From NCBI RefSeq assembly GCF_004769665.1, contig NZ_RQGG01000050.1, positions 1-64,000 on the forward strand: a stretch of DNA of 64,000 nucleotides, in the 5' to 3' direction. Every line of letters starts with the position of its first letter. The first letter of the stretch is position 1. Source of the stretch: Leptospira kemamanensis (GTDB lineage: Bacteria; Spirochaetota; Leptospiria; Leptospirales; Leptospiraceae). The translations under genes were made by a program, and so were the position numbers. The notes beneath the pieces were generated by a model. That model was not told the DNA's origin, searched no databases, and worked only from the letters and a program-made list of their open reading frames with translations. Shown in pieces: positions 54,107-62,565 of the stretch.

Positions 54107-55183
54107 GATCGAAAGTTTTTCCATTGGGTTTGTGAGATTTCTTTCCCGTCCGAGAGAACTCATTTTTTTGGCTATGGCTAGTAACATCTGGCGAGAGGAA
54201 CTTGGCCGCAGGTCGAGTAAGTAGTCCACAAATTCTTCCATGATTTCAAACGAAGTGAGGCCAAATTGGGTAAGCGTTCTATCACTCGCCCAAACCAAAT
54301 AATCCCCTACCTCAATCCCATCGGCCATCGAAATTGGATGTTTGTGATTGGGATACCAATGGTCATCCCCACTTCCTTCAATCACTTGGATGCCATGGTC
54401 AGAAAACTGAAAGATAGGCATATCCATGTAGTGTAAAAAAGACATTTTATCATCTTTGTTTTGGATCACAAATGCAGAGAGTTTTAATTTTAAAAAAGCA
54501 AATTGGTGGAGAGCAAATTTTAATTTTTCGAGTAATTCTTCCGTAGAAAAAAGTCCATCCCCAAAAGAAGATACGATCCCATGGATAAAAACTTTTTCCG
54601 ATGATTCTAAAATTCCAGGTTCCATATGGCCTGCAATGATTCCAAAAAGACCATCTTTTGCGCGAACCATTCGAATGTAGTCTGCACCCGCATAACGCAT
54701 CATCGATGGAAATACGGCTACATCAAATCCTGGTGTATTTGGGATTTTGATGTCGGGGATTTGTTTATTAACAGAAGAAGCTTGGATCGTTTTCCAATCA
54801 AATTTGTTTTCAAATTGTTCCTCTGTTAGACCTTCTTCCCCTTGTAATAACGTGAACATCACAGATTTGTAAATTTTATATTCATCGGAATTTCGATTGA
54901 GGTTTCGAATGTCTTTTGGGATCTCGTTTTCGCTATCTTGGATATGAAAAACGATATGAAGGATGTATTGGTATAAAAATCCAAGAAAATAATATACGAT
55001 AAAACTAATACACAAAGCCAAAAGAAAAGAACTGTAAATACCAACCAAGTTGAAGTTGAGAGTGTTTTCCCCTTTTGGATTTTGCCAATGAGAGAAGGTG
55101 AATTCAGCAAATAAAAAATGAATGAAAAAAAATAAAAAACTAATGATACCTAGAAGGATGGGTAGTTTGACTCGGTAACTCAT
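54083..55183 (-). CDS. Membrane protein with a degenerate PP2C/SpoIIE-like domain
   Basis: 366 residues. Two membrane helices (LLGIISFLFFFIHFLFAEF and FLLALCISFIVYYFLGFLYQYIL) precede a soluble part that follows the SpoIIE phosphatase layout: GADYIRMVRAKDGLFGIIAGHMEPG where active enzymes have GGDxxDF and DxSGHG, VGDYLVWASDRTLTQFG in place of YTDGLTE, and a closing SILVVRR without the DD pair. Several metal-binding Asp are missing, so activity is unlikely. Its ATG overlaps the tatC stop by 4 bp. I infer a regulatory or scaffold role with the Tat system, with modest certainty. Confidence 0.62.
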   Translation of the reverse strand: MSYRVKLPILLGIISFLFFFIHFLFAEFTFSHWQNPKGENTLNFNLVGIYSSFLLALCISFIVYYFLGFLYQYILHIVFHIQDSENEIPKDIRNLNRNSDEYKIYKSVMFTLLQGEEGLTEEQFENKFDWKTIQASSVNKQIPDIKIPNTPGFDVAVFPSMMRYAGADYIRMVRAKDGLFGIIAGHMEPGILESSEKVFIHGIVSSFGDGLFSTEELLEKLKFALHQFAFLKLKLSAFVIQNKDDKMSFLHYMDMPIFQFSDHGIQVIEGSGDDHWYPNHKHPISMADGIEVGDYLVWASDRTLTQFGLTSFEIMEEFVDYLLDLRPSSSRQMLLAIAKKMSSLGRERNLTNPMEKLSILVVRRNK

Positions 55184-55959
55184 TTTGAATCAGTGGCTTC
55201 CAATAAACGCATGAGGATCGCAGATAAAAAGAATAAAAAGCTGAGTGGCAATAGTAACATAAGCATTGAAAATACATCTGGCCCTGGTGATAAGACGGCA
55301 GATACAACCGCGATGATAAGAACTGCTTCCCTCCATCGAGAAATAAGGAACTTAGAGGACAATATTCCAATACGACCAAGTAAAATGAGAACAATCGGAA
55401 GTTGGAACGAAGCTCCAAACACTAAGTGTAGGTTGAAAAACAAATCATAATACTCATCAATCGGTAAATAAGGGTCCACTCCATCGGGTCGTAATACCAC
55501 AAGGAAAACTCGTAAAAAATTTTCGAAGACAGTAAACCAACAAAGAGCAAGACCAGACCAGAAGAGTAAGGTAGAAAAAAGAATGATGAACTTTCCCCAT
55601 TTCTCCGTCCTTGGATCCACAGCAGGTGCAATGAAACCCCAAAGGATATAGAGTAAAAAGGGTAGGGATACAAGAACCGATAAGATAAAGGACGTTTTCA
55701 AATAAATGAGAAACGGTGCCATGAGTTGGATCTGAAAAAAATGAGCATCGGGCCCGAGAACCGATTTGTAAGGTTGGATGAGAAAACTATGGATTTCACT
55801 TCCAAAATACAAGGTTCCGATCATAAACACGGAAACAACGAGAATGGAATAAATGAGTCTTTGCCGGAGCTCTTCTAAGTGGTCTCCCAGGGACATATAC
55901 TTTTCCCTGGTTTCCGAATCTTCCGGCAGTGGCAGTGCGGTTCTTTTTTTTTCAGCCAA
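55180..55959 (-). CDS. tatC: Sec-independent protein translocase TatC
   Basis: 259 residues with six membrane helices. The N-terminal MSLGDHLEELRQRLIYSI is the TatC signature that contacts the twin-arginine signal, and the periplasmic loop before TM2 and FGASFQLPIVLILL are family features. TatC recognises folded Tat substrates. It is encoded 9 bp after tatA and overlaps the next gene by 4 bp. No tatB-like gene is present, so a TatAC system is likely. Confidence 0.93.
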   Translation of the reverse strand: MAEKKRTALPLPEDSETREKYMSLGDHLEELRQRLIYSILVVSVFMIGTLYFGSEIHSFLIQPYKSVLGPDAHFFQIQLMAPFLIYLKTSFILSVLVSLPFLLYILWGFIAPAVDPRTEKWGKFIILFSTLLFWSGLALCWFTVFENFLRVFLVVLRPDGVDPYLPIDEYYDLFFNLHLVFGASFQLPIVLILLGRIGILSSKFLISRWREAVLIIAVVSAVLSPGPDVFSMLMLLLPLSFLFFLSAILMRLLEATDSK

Positions 55960-55968
55960 TGGGATGGA

Positions 55969-56235
55969 TTAAGCTTTTTTCTTTTTTGTAGATTTGGGTT
56001 GAGACTGCGCCTGTTTTGGTTCTTCTACAGGAAAACTGGTTTGTGAAGGTTCCTCGTCTTGTCCCGTAAGAGACTTTCGAAATTCTTTGATCCCAGAACC
56101 CAGATCTTTGGCAAGGCTAGGCAATCGTTTTCCACCAAAAAAAAGTAAGGCTAAAAAAACGATGAGTGCAATCTCCCACGGTCCTAAATTAAAAAAAGCA
56201 ATAGGTGCTTGAAAAGAAAACGGATTGGATGGCAT
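55969..56235 (-). CDS. tatA: Twin-arginine translocase subunit TatA
   Basis: 88 residues. One membrane helix (FFNLGPWEIALIVFLALLFFGG) followed by the amphipathic helix KRLPSLAKDLGSGIKEFRKSL and a charged Pro/Gln/Lys tail, the standard TatA layout. It polymerises to form the translocation pore with TatC. The start lies close to or overlaps the divergent PAS-kinase gene. Confidence 0.92.
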   Translation of the reverse strand: MPSNPFSFQAPIAFFNLGPWEIALIVFLALLFFGGKRLPSLAKDLGSGIKEFRKSLTGQDEEPSQTSFPVEEPKQAQSQPKSTKKKKA

Positions 56236-56258
56236 ATTTCCCTCTTAAGGCAAGAGTT

Positions 56259-58160
56259 ATGCAAACGAATCTGGAAGCAAGCGGAATGATAGAATTCTTT
56301 AAGGTCTTGCCGAACCTATTTTCTGGTGGAGTTTATCTCACCGACCCAAAATCTGGCCAAATTTTATTTTCCAATGACTTTTTTAAAGACAACCTTGGTT
56401 GCCAAAAACCAGGGAAAGAATGTTTAGAAACTGATTTACTTGCTTGGGTTTCATTGGAAGACAAAGAAACTTTTCGGGAACAAATTCTATCACCGTTGAA
56501 ACTAAATGATCGGGAACAAATCGTAGGTGACTTCCGATTTCAAATGCCTAACGAAACGCTTGTTCGGTGGTTCCAATTTGAAAAAAGAAAAGTGAACATT
56601 CCGTCCATGGATTCATCTTTACAAATTGTATTTGTGCGGGATGTAACCAACGAAAAAACAAATGAAATCAATATAGTAGAACAAATCCAATTTTTTCTAG
56701 GGCTTTTCGAAAACGCATCGGTAGGGATGGCCTTACAGGATTGGGAAGGTGGATACTTTCGCATCAACCCAAGGTTTACAGAAATCACAGGTTATAGTTT
56801 TCAAAATCTGACAGACCTCAATATCAAACGGATCAAAGGGGAACCAATCTCTGAAGAAGAGATGGAATACTTTAGTTTCTTTAAAGAAGGGGCGGAAGAA
56901 TCACGACTTACCCGTAAAGATGGAAGGCGAATCAATGTTTATCGGCGTATTAGTGCGTTTCGGAACTCACAAGGGAAACCAGATTTTTATTATGTGTTTT
57001 TGGATGATGTCACAGAAAAAAAACAATTGGAGTCCTATCAGTTACATTCGCAAAAAATGGAAACCATTGGAAGCCTTGCGACCAATATCGCCCATGATCT
57101 CAACAATTACCTGCAACCCATTCATGTGTTTTCACAATTGGGAAAAGAACAAATCGTTTCTGGTAAATTTAACGAATCTGAAGTATTGGAGTATTTGGAA
57201 AAGATTCGATTAGGTGCAGATAACGCACGTTCCATGATTCATAGAATCATTCATTATTCCAAAACAAAAAACGAACATTCCATTTCCAGAATTGATATTT
57301 CTTCTGTGGTGGAATCCACAATCCCTCTGCTTGTGGCAGGGTTACCAAAAAATGTGGAAGCTCAGTTTGATTTTTATAAATCAGCTTTGATTACAAAGGT
57401 TGATGCAGTTCAATTTTCAAAAATCCTTTGTGAACTCACCTCAGGTGGCATTTTTGTTTGGGATGATCGGAAACGGGGACTTGTGCAAATCCAAACCAAA
57501 CCGACAGATGAAGTTCGATTACTTGTTTCGTTAGAATTCAGTGGATTGTCATTACCCAGTTTATCAGAACTGACTACTTTGGACCTTGTGAATTTTAAAG
57601 ATGAAGACTTTCAGTGGACTGGAATCCATTTGATCAATCGGTATGTCAAAAATTGGGGTGGTGAGTTTTATTTAGACAAACCAGACCCAATGACTTTAAA
57701 AATTTTCATTTACCTCCCATTGGAAGAGTCTTTGCCAATTCTAAAATCTTATACGACAAGTAACGATCCGAAACCAAAAGATGTTTGGTCGGAAATTGCA
57801 AAAAAAGAAATATGGATTGTGGAAGATGATGAAGCGGCAAGTGAAGCCATCTCCTTTGTTTTGTCACAAAAACAAATCAAACCAAAATTGTTTGAAAGTT
57901 CTTCTAAAGCATTACAATGCTTAAATCAAAGTATTCCTGATTTTGTTTTGTCTGACTATCGAATGAGAGAGATGAGTGGGCTTGTTTTGATTCGAAAGAT
58001 CAAACAATCCAATCCTAATTTAGCTTCTGTTTTATATACAGGGAATATGGATGGTTTGGATGCCGAAGAACTTTCAAATGAAGGGATATTGGTTCGGTCA
58101 AAACCAATATCCGTAGATGAATTGTATGAAACGATTTTGTTATCGTTTGGATTTCTTTGA
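56259..58160 (+). CDS. PAS-domain sensor protein with degenerate kinase domain and receiver
   Basis: About 633 residues from ATG 56259; the open frame starts at 56205, inside divergent tatA, and ATG 56286 is also possible. Two PAS-like domains (about 10-130 and 145-260) precede an H-box, NIAHDLNNYLQPI, with His279. The following ATPase domain is degenerate: the N-box reads KILCELTSGGIFVWDD without Asn, no DxGxG is found, and the G2 region is FQWTGIHLINRY. A C-terminal receiver (EIWIVEDDEAASEA, FVLSDYRMREMSG, RSKPIS) looks complete. I infer a phosphatase or phosphotransfer hub in place of an active kinase. Confidence 0.8.
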   Translation: MQTNLEASGMIEFFKVLPNLFSGGVYLTDPKSGQILFSNDFFKDNLGCQKPGKECLETDLLAWVSLEDKETFREQILSPLKLNDREQIVGDFRFQMPNETLVRWFQFEKRKVNIPSMDSSLQIVFVRDVTNEKTNEINIVEQIQFFLGLFENASVGMALQDWEGGYFRINPRFTEITGYSFQNLTDLNIKRIKGEPISEEEMEYFSFFKEGAEESRLTRKDGRRINVYRRISAFRNSQGKPDFYYVFLDDVTEKKQLESYQLHSQKMETIGSLATNIAHDLNNYLQPIHVFSQLGKEQIVSGKFNESEVLEYLEKIRLGADNARSMIHRIIHYSKTKNEHSISRIDISSVVESTIPLLVAGLPKNVEAQFDFYKSALITKVDAVQFSKILCELTSGGIFVWDDRKRGLVQIQTKPTDEVRLLVSLEFSGLSLPSLSELTTLDLVNFKDEDFQWTGIHLINRYVKNWGGEFYLDKPDPMTLKIFIYLPLEESLPILKSYTTSNDPKPKDVWSEIAKKEIWIVEDDEAASEAISFVLSQKQIKPKLFESSSKALQCLNQSIPDFVLSDYRMREMSGLVLIRKIKQSNPNLASVLYTGNMDGLDAEELSNEGILVRSKPISVDELYETILLSFGFL

Positions 58161-59159
58161 TTTTTTAACTTCTTCAGCTCCCGTTGTATCCTTGATGAAT
58201 TGAATCATTTCTTTTTCAAGTAAGACCTTATCGGTTTTAACATATTTGGAAAGTAGGACATGTGCTCCGTCTTCCACTTTTAACAATCGATTTTTTGGAT
58301 TGGCATTGGGACCAGATTGGATTTTGTCAAAAACGGCTAACATCGCATTTACGGAAGCCACAAAGTCATGTTCTCGTTCTGATTTGTAATAATACATGAG
58401 GAGAGTAGGTGCACTCACTTTGGGATAAGGATTTTCTTTGTCCATAAATCGTTTGAGATCTAAGATGTTTTGAATGGCACCATAATACTGATCCAAATAC
58501 CAGTATTTCGCTGATTCATCTTTTGGATCTGTTTTGGAAATTCGGATTTCTCCTTTGATCGCATCAATAAATGATTTTCCCCAATAAAATCGAAAGAGAT
58601 GAGCTGTTGGATCATCAAAGTCATAAAAGGGAGAAGCTAAAATCAAACTATCCACAAGCTCTGGGTGTTTGGCCGCAAGGTAAGTTGCGATGTTTCCACC
58701 CATACTTGTCCCAATGACAACTGTTTTGTGACCCAGTTCTTTTGAGTATAGTAAACTATCTTCTGCATCTTGTAAGTAACGTTGGAAGGGAGTGTTCAAA
58801 TGGTCTTCGATATTGGTTCCATGACCTGGAAGACGAACATAGTAGGTGTTGGCGCCAAAGTATTCGCTGAGTTTGTTTGTGACTTCTTCCCCTTCACCAC
58901 GACTTGCTCCAAATCCATGGAGATACAAAATGGCGATTGGTGTTGGTTCTTCGGAGACTCGGAGAAGATACTCTTCGTTGTTTGGTTTGGTATTTTCTTT
59001 TTTGCTGATCTCTAGTTCGTTTTTGTAAAAGGTCTCAAAATTTTCAAATTTACGAGTGGAATCATAATTGTATTCACCAGTAGACCATTTGTAAGTGGAT
59101 AGGAGAAAGGAAGATAGAATGAGAGTGATGGCGGTCACCCATTTGATTATTAATCTCAT
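58140..59159 (-). CDS. Alpha/beta hydrolase, membrane-anchored
   Basis: 339 residues. An N-terminal hydrophobic helix (LIIKWVTAITLILSSFLLST) anchors or exports it. AILYLHGFGASRGEGEEV is the oxyanion-hole region, the nucleophile Ser is in VIGTSMGGNIATYLA, and the acid and His are likely in APTLLMYYYKSEREHDF and VEDGAHVLLS. It resembles monoacylglycerol lipase or carboxylesterase types. The substrate is not known. The stop overlaps the PAS protein gene by 21 bp. Confidence 0.82.
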   Translation of the reverse strand: MRLIIKWVTAITLILSSFLLSTYKWSTGEYNYDSTRKFENFETFYKNELEISKKENTKPNNEEYLLRVSEEPTPIAILYLHGFGASRGEGEEVTNKLSEYFGANTYYVRLPGHGTNIEDHLNTPFQRYLQDAEDSLLYSKELGHKTVVIGTSMGGNIATYLAAKHPELVDSLILASPFYDFDDPTAHLFRFYWGKSFIDAIKGEIRISKTDPKDESAKYWYLDQYYGAIQNILDLKRFMDKENPYPKVSAPTLLMYYYKSEREHDFVASVNAMLAVFDKIQSGPNANPKNRLLKVEDGAHVLLSKYVKTDKVLLEKEMIQFIKDTTGAEEVKKSKKSKR

Positions 59160-59169
59160 CGAGGTTCTC

Positions 59170-59604
59170 TTGTTACGAAAGGTAAATACTACAAATTTAG
59201 GAATTCTGTTACTAATTCAAGTCAATTTGTTCGTTTTCTGTCACAAAACGAATCCGAATCCAACTTTGTGGACAATACCTGTGCCTGATCTTGCGAAAAC
59301 GACTGCAGTTTATGGCCAAATCCAAAACCCAAGAGAGATAGACGTCTCCATCCTTTCGGCATCAAGTTCTCTATACAAAAGAGTTGAGTTCCATACCATG
59401 TCTGTTGACAAAGAAGGAATTATGCGGATGCGTAAATGGGAATATCCCATCCATCTCAAACCCAAGGAAACCATCGATTTGGAACGAAATGGCACCCATT
59501 TAATGTTATATGACAAACAAAATGAGAAAGGAGATTTATGGATCGAAATCCATTACTCCGATGGAAAAACAGAGAAACATATTGTGGAGATCAAATCATT
59601 ATGA
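59170..59604 (+). CDS. PCuAC copper chaperone lipoprotein
   Basis: About 144 residues from the proposed TTG 59170, with GAGG 5 bases upstream. The open frame reaches 59095, but that part overlaps the divergent hydrolase. A signal segment (LGILLLIQVNLFVFC) ends in Cys, so a lipoprotein is likely. The DUF461/PCuAC pattern is clear: VEFHTMSVDKEGIMRMRKWE and THLML give a His-Met-His-Met set close to the family's Cu(I) motif. It carries copper towards the CuA site of cytochrome c oxidase together with Sco, whose gene overlaps its stop by 4 bp. Confidence 0.82.
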   Translation: MLRKVNTTNLGILLLIQVNLFVFCHKTNPNPTLWTIPVPDLAKTTAVYGQIQNPREIDVSILSASSSLYKRVEFHTMSVDKEGIMRMRKWEYPIHLKPKETIDLERNGTHLMLYDKQNEKGDLWIEIHYSDGKTEKHIVEIKSL

Positions 59605-60176
59605 ATCAAGTTCGGTGGATTGTTTGTATTAGTTTTCTATTCTGTTTTTTGCCACAATGTGGGAGTTCTTTGGAGCTCACCGAACTTCCTATAGGTGGAA
59701 ATATTGTAGCTGTCGAAAAAACGGGAACTACGGTAGATTTAAAAACATTTTCGGAACCAGTGTTACTTGTTTTTTTTGGTTATACGTATTGTCCTGATTT
59801 TTGTCCAAACACATTGGCCAAAATCAAAGCAGCAACTGAAGGTTTTTCAGAAGCGGAGAAAAAACAATTTCGTGTGATCTTTATTTCTATTGATCCAGAA
59901 CGAGATGCCTCGGAAACCGCAAACAAGTATGTACAGTTTTATTTACCCAATGCTTCAGGATTTAGTTTTGATCAATCCACAACCAACCAAATCGTAAAAC
60001 AATATGCAGCCTATGTGGAAAAAACAAAAGATGGGTTATCGTTTGATCATTCTACGTATATTTATGTATTAGATTCCCAACGGAAAACTCGAAAACTCAT
60101 CAAGTCTACCGATGGGAAAGAAGTGATCACCAAAGCCATCCAAGTCTTAAGCAGCAATTCCGTTCAAACGAAGTAA
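59601..60176 (+). CDS. SCO1/SenC family copper protein
   Basis: 191 residues from ATG 59601, which overlaps the PCuAC stop as ATGA. The signal segment ends in FLPQC, a possible lipobox. The thioredoxin fold has the copper ligands CPDFC (two Cys) in GYTYCPDFCPNTL and the third ligand His in LSFDHSTYIYV, as in Sco proteins. It helps metallate the CuA centre of cytochrome c oxidase in the periplasm. The 3' end overlaps the oligopeptidase gene by 30 bp. Confidence 0.9.
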   Translation: MNQVRWIVCISFLFCFLPQCGSSLELTELPIGGNIVAVEKTGTTVDLKTFSEPVLLVFFGYTYCPDFCPNTLAKIKAATEGFSEAEKKQFRVIFISIDPERDASETANKYVQFYLPNASGFSFDQSTTNQIVKQYAAYVEKTKDGLSFDHSTYIYVLDSQRKTRKLIKSTDGKEVITKAIQVLSSNSVQTK

Positions 60177-62099
60177 GGCATCAATGTCTGGATCTTTTCC
60201 GTAAAAATCTCGGAAAAGGTTCATGGCATTGGCAGATCCACCTTTTTCCAGAACTGTTTTTCGGAAATGTGCTGCATGTTCTAAGTCAAACACACCTTTG
60301 TCGACAAACGAATAAAATGCATTTGCAGAAAGTAGTTCTGCCCATTTATAAGAATAATATCCTGCCGCATAACCACCAGCAAAGATATGAGTGAATGAAT
60401 TTTGAAATTTGTTGTAAGAGGGAGGAGTGACAACCGCCACTTCCTTTCTGACTTGGTTTAGAATTTCTTGCACTCGCGATTCGTTTGGTCTTTCTTTATG
60501 AACCAACATATCAAATTTAGCAAATTCTAATTGTCTCACAACACCCATGGCTGACATAAAGTTTTTTGCTTTGACCATGGTTTCGATATAGGAATTGGGA
60601 ATTGGTTCTTTTGTTTGGTAGTGTTTTGCAAAGAGTTGTAAGACCTTTGGTTCATACACAAAGTTTTCCAAAAATTGAGAAGGGAACTCGACTGCGTCCC
60701 ATTCTACACCATTCACTCCGCTCACAAAGGCTTCCTTCACTTTAGAAAGTAAATGGTGGAGTGCATGTCCCAATTCATGAAAGAGAGTTACCACATCACT
60801 TGGTCGTAATAAGCTGGGTTGAGTGGCGGTTGCTTTTGGAAAACTAGCAACCACAAAGGCAATCGGAAGTTCTGTTTTGCCGGTTTCATCTTGGAAATGG
60901 GGTTTCCAATTATGCATCCAGGCACCACCTTTTTTCTCAGTCCGCACTTCTAAATCCAAATACAATCGGGAACGTGTTTCTCCTTCTACGATGAGGTCAT
61001 AACATAGAACAGAGGGCTCCCAAACATTTGTTTTTACTTCTTGAAAGGTAACACCGAGTAGTTGTTGTAAAAATTGAAATGTGCCTTGGATCACAGTTTC
61101 TTTTTCTAAATAAGGTCTGTAGATTTCTTCGTCATAAGAGAAGGATGCTTTTTTTAATTTCTCGGAATAGTATGTGAGATCCCAAGGTTCAATCTGTTCC
61201 TCTCCTAAAGATTTTGCAAAATCTTGGATGGCAACGTATTCTTTTTCGGCAATGGGTTTTGCTTTTTCTGCTAGGTGATCGAGAAAGGAAATCACTTCTT
61301 CTGGAGTGTTTGCTACCTTGGTAGCCAAACTCAAATGAGCATAGGTTTCGAACCCGAGTAATTTTGCTTCTTTGTCTCGAAGTGCTAAAATCTCTTCGAT
61401 GAGTTTTCCATTTTCAGGAGCCCTTGTGCAATAGGCATCATAAAGTTCTTTTCTGATCTTTCTATTTTCACCATAGGTCATATAAGCAATGTAAGATGGG
61501 AAATGAAGGGTGAATTTATAAGTTCCATCAGATTGTTTGGCAGAATTTTTATCACTTTCTGGAATCCCCGCGACATCTTCTTCCTTTAAGGAAAGGGCAA
61601 AGGCATTCGTCGCATTGAGGACATTTTGTGAAAATTGATTGGTTAGATCAGCAAGTTTGATGCGGATATTCTTTAGTTCTTCTTTCGTGGTTGTGTCGAG
61701 CCCCACACCTGACAATCGAAAGTCCCTGATTTCATTTTCTAACACCTTTCTTTGTTCAGGATTTATATTTTTGTCTGTGGATTGGATTTGTAAAAGGGCC
61801 GCAAAGATAGTTTCATTTTGACCTAGGTCCGTATAATATTCGCTTAGTTTTGGTAACAAACGACTATATATCGTTTGGCTTTCTTCACTGTTTTTGACAG
61901 AGTTGAGATGAGAAATTTCAGTAATGAAATCACCGAGTTCTGTTTGGATTCTTTGGTAAGGCTTTAAAAAGTTTTGAAAGGAAAAGGAACTTTGGCCGAG
62001 TAAAGACTCAATGAATTGTTTGTTAGACTCCATCTTATCTAAAATGGTTTTTTCTTTTTCGATTAGATTGTCTGAATGAAATTCTGGAAACATCGGCAC
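60147..62099 (-). CDS. M3 family oligopeptidase (PrlC/oligopeptidase A type)
   Basis: 650 residues. The zinc site FHELGHALHHLLSK (HExxH) with a downstream Glu in the VEFPSQFLENFV segment is the M3 thimet-type signature, and the helical N-terminal half is typical of the family. No signal peptide is present, so it is cytoplasmic. It degrades short peptides, for example after Clp or signal peptide processing. Oligopeptidase A and dipeptidyl carboxypeptidase are similar; the sequence fits the former better. Confidence 0.9.
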   Translation of the reverse strand: MPMFPEFHSDNLIEKEKTILDKMESNKQFIESLLGQSSFSFQNFLKPYQRIQTELGDFITEISHLNSVKNSEESQTIYSRLLPKLSEYYTDLGQNETIFAALLQIQSTDKNINPEQRKVLENEIRDFRLSGVGLDTTTKEELKNIRIKLADLTNQFSQNVLNATNAFALSLKEEDVAGIPESDKNSAKQSDGTYKFTLHFPSYIAYMTYGENRKIRKELYDAYCTRAPENGKLIEEILALRDKEAKLLGFETYAHLSLATKVANTPEEVISFLDHLAEKAKPIAEKEYVAIQDFAKSLGEEQIEPWDLTYYSEKLKKASFSYDEEIYRPYLEKETVIQGTFQFLQQLLGVTFQEVKTNVWEPSVLCYDLIVEGETRSRLYLDLEVRTEKKGGAWMHNWKPHFQDETGKTELPIAFVVASFPKATATQPSLLRPSDVVTLFHELGHALHHLLSKVKEAFVSGVNGVEWDAVEFPSQFLENFVYEPKVLQLFAKHYQTKEPIPNSYIETMVKAKNFMSAMGVVRQLEFAKFDMLVHKERPNESRVQEILNQVRKEVAVVTPPSYNKFQNSFTHIFAGGYAAGYYSYKWAELLSANAFYSFVDKGVFDLEHAAHFRKTVLEKGGSANAMNLFRDFYGKDPDIDALLRLNGIAA

Positions 62100-62160
62100 C
62101 TCTTGGAAATTAGACTCGATTTCGAATCCTTAGAGGCCATATTGGAGTTACGAGGAAAGT

Positions 62161-62565
62161 ATGCCACTGGAAAAAAGGAAAATTGTCTTCTTCGACGGGG
62201 TTTGTCATCTCTGTATGGGATCGGTTCAGTTTCTACTGAAACACAACAAAAAAGAATCCCTTTTGTTTTCAAACATTGGTTCCAAAACATACTTTGAACT
62301 TTTCCCCGAGGCCACGGAAAAACAACTCCCAGATAGTATCCTCTATTGGAACGAGAGAAATCTATTGGTTGAATCCGATGCCATCCTTGGGATCACAAAA
62401 GAGCTTCGTTTTCCATGGAATTTAGGTGTTGTGTTTTGGATTGTGCCGAGAGGAATTCGGAACTTGGTGTACCGCTTCATTGCCAAACATCGTTACCAAT
62501 GGTTTGGCAAAGCAGAAAGTTGTATGATGCCTTCCCCCGAGTTGAAACGTCGATTTTTGGACTAA
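62161..62565 (+). CDS. DUF393 thiol-disulphide oxidoreductase-like protein
   Basis: 134 residues of the DCC family: IVFFDGVCHLCMGSVQFLLKHN contains the DGVCxLC motif with the CxxC pair, and SDAILGITKELRFPW and YRFIAKHRYQWFG are typical blocks. The family is thought to have redox activity, without firm biochemistry. GAGGAAAGT precedes the ATG. It converges on the next gene with a 4-bp overlap of stop codons. Confidence 0.87.
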   Translation: MPLEKRKIVFFDGVCHLCMGSVQFLLKHNKKESLLFSNIGSKTYFELFPEATEKQLPDSILYWNERNLLVESDAILGITKELRFPWNLGVVFWIVPRGIRNLVYRFIAKHRYQWFGKAESCMMPSPELKRRFLD

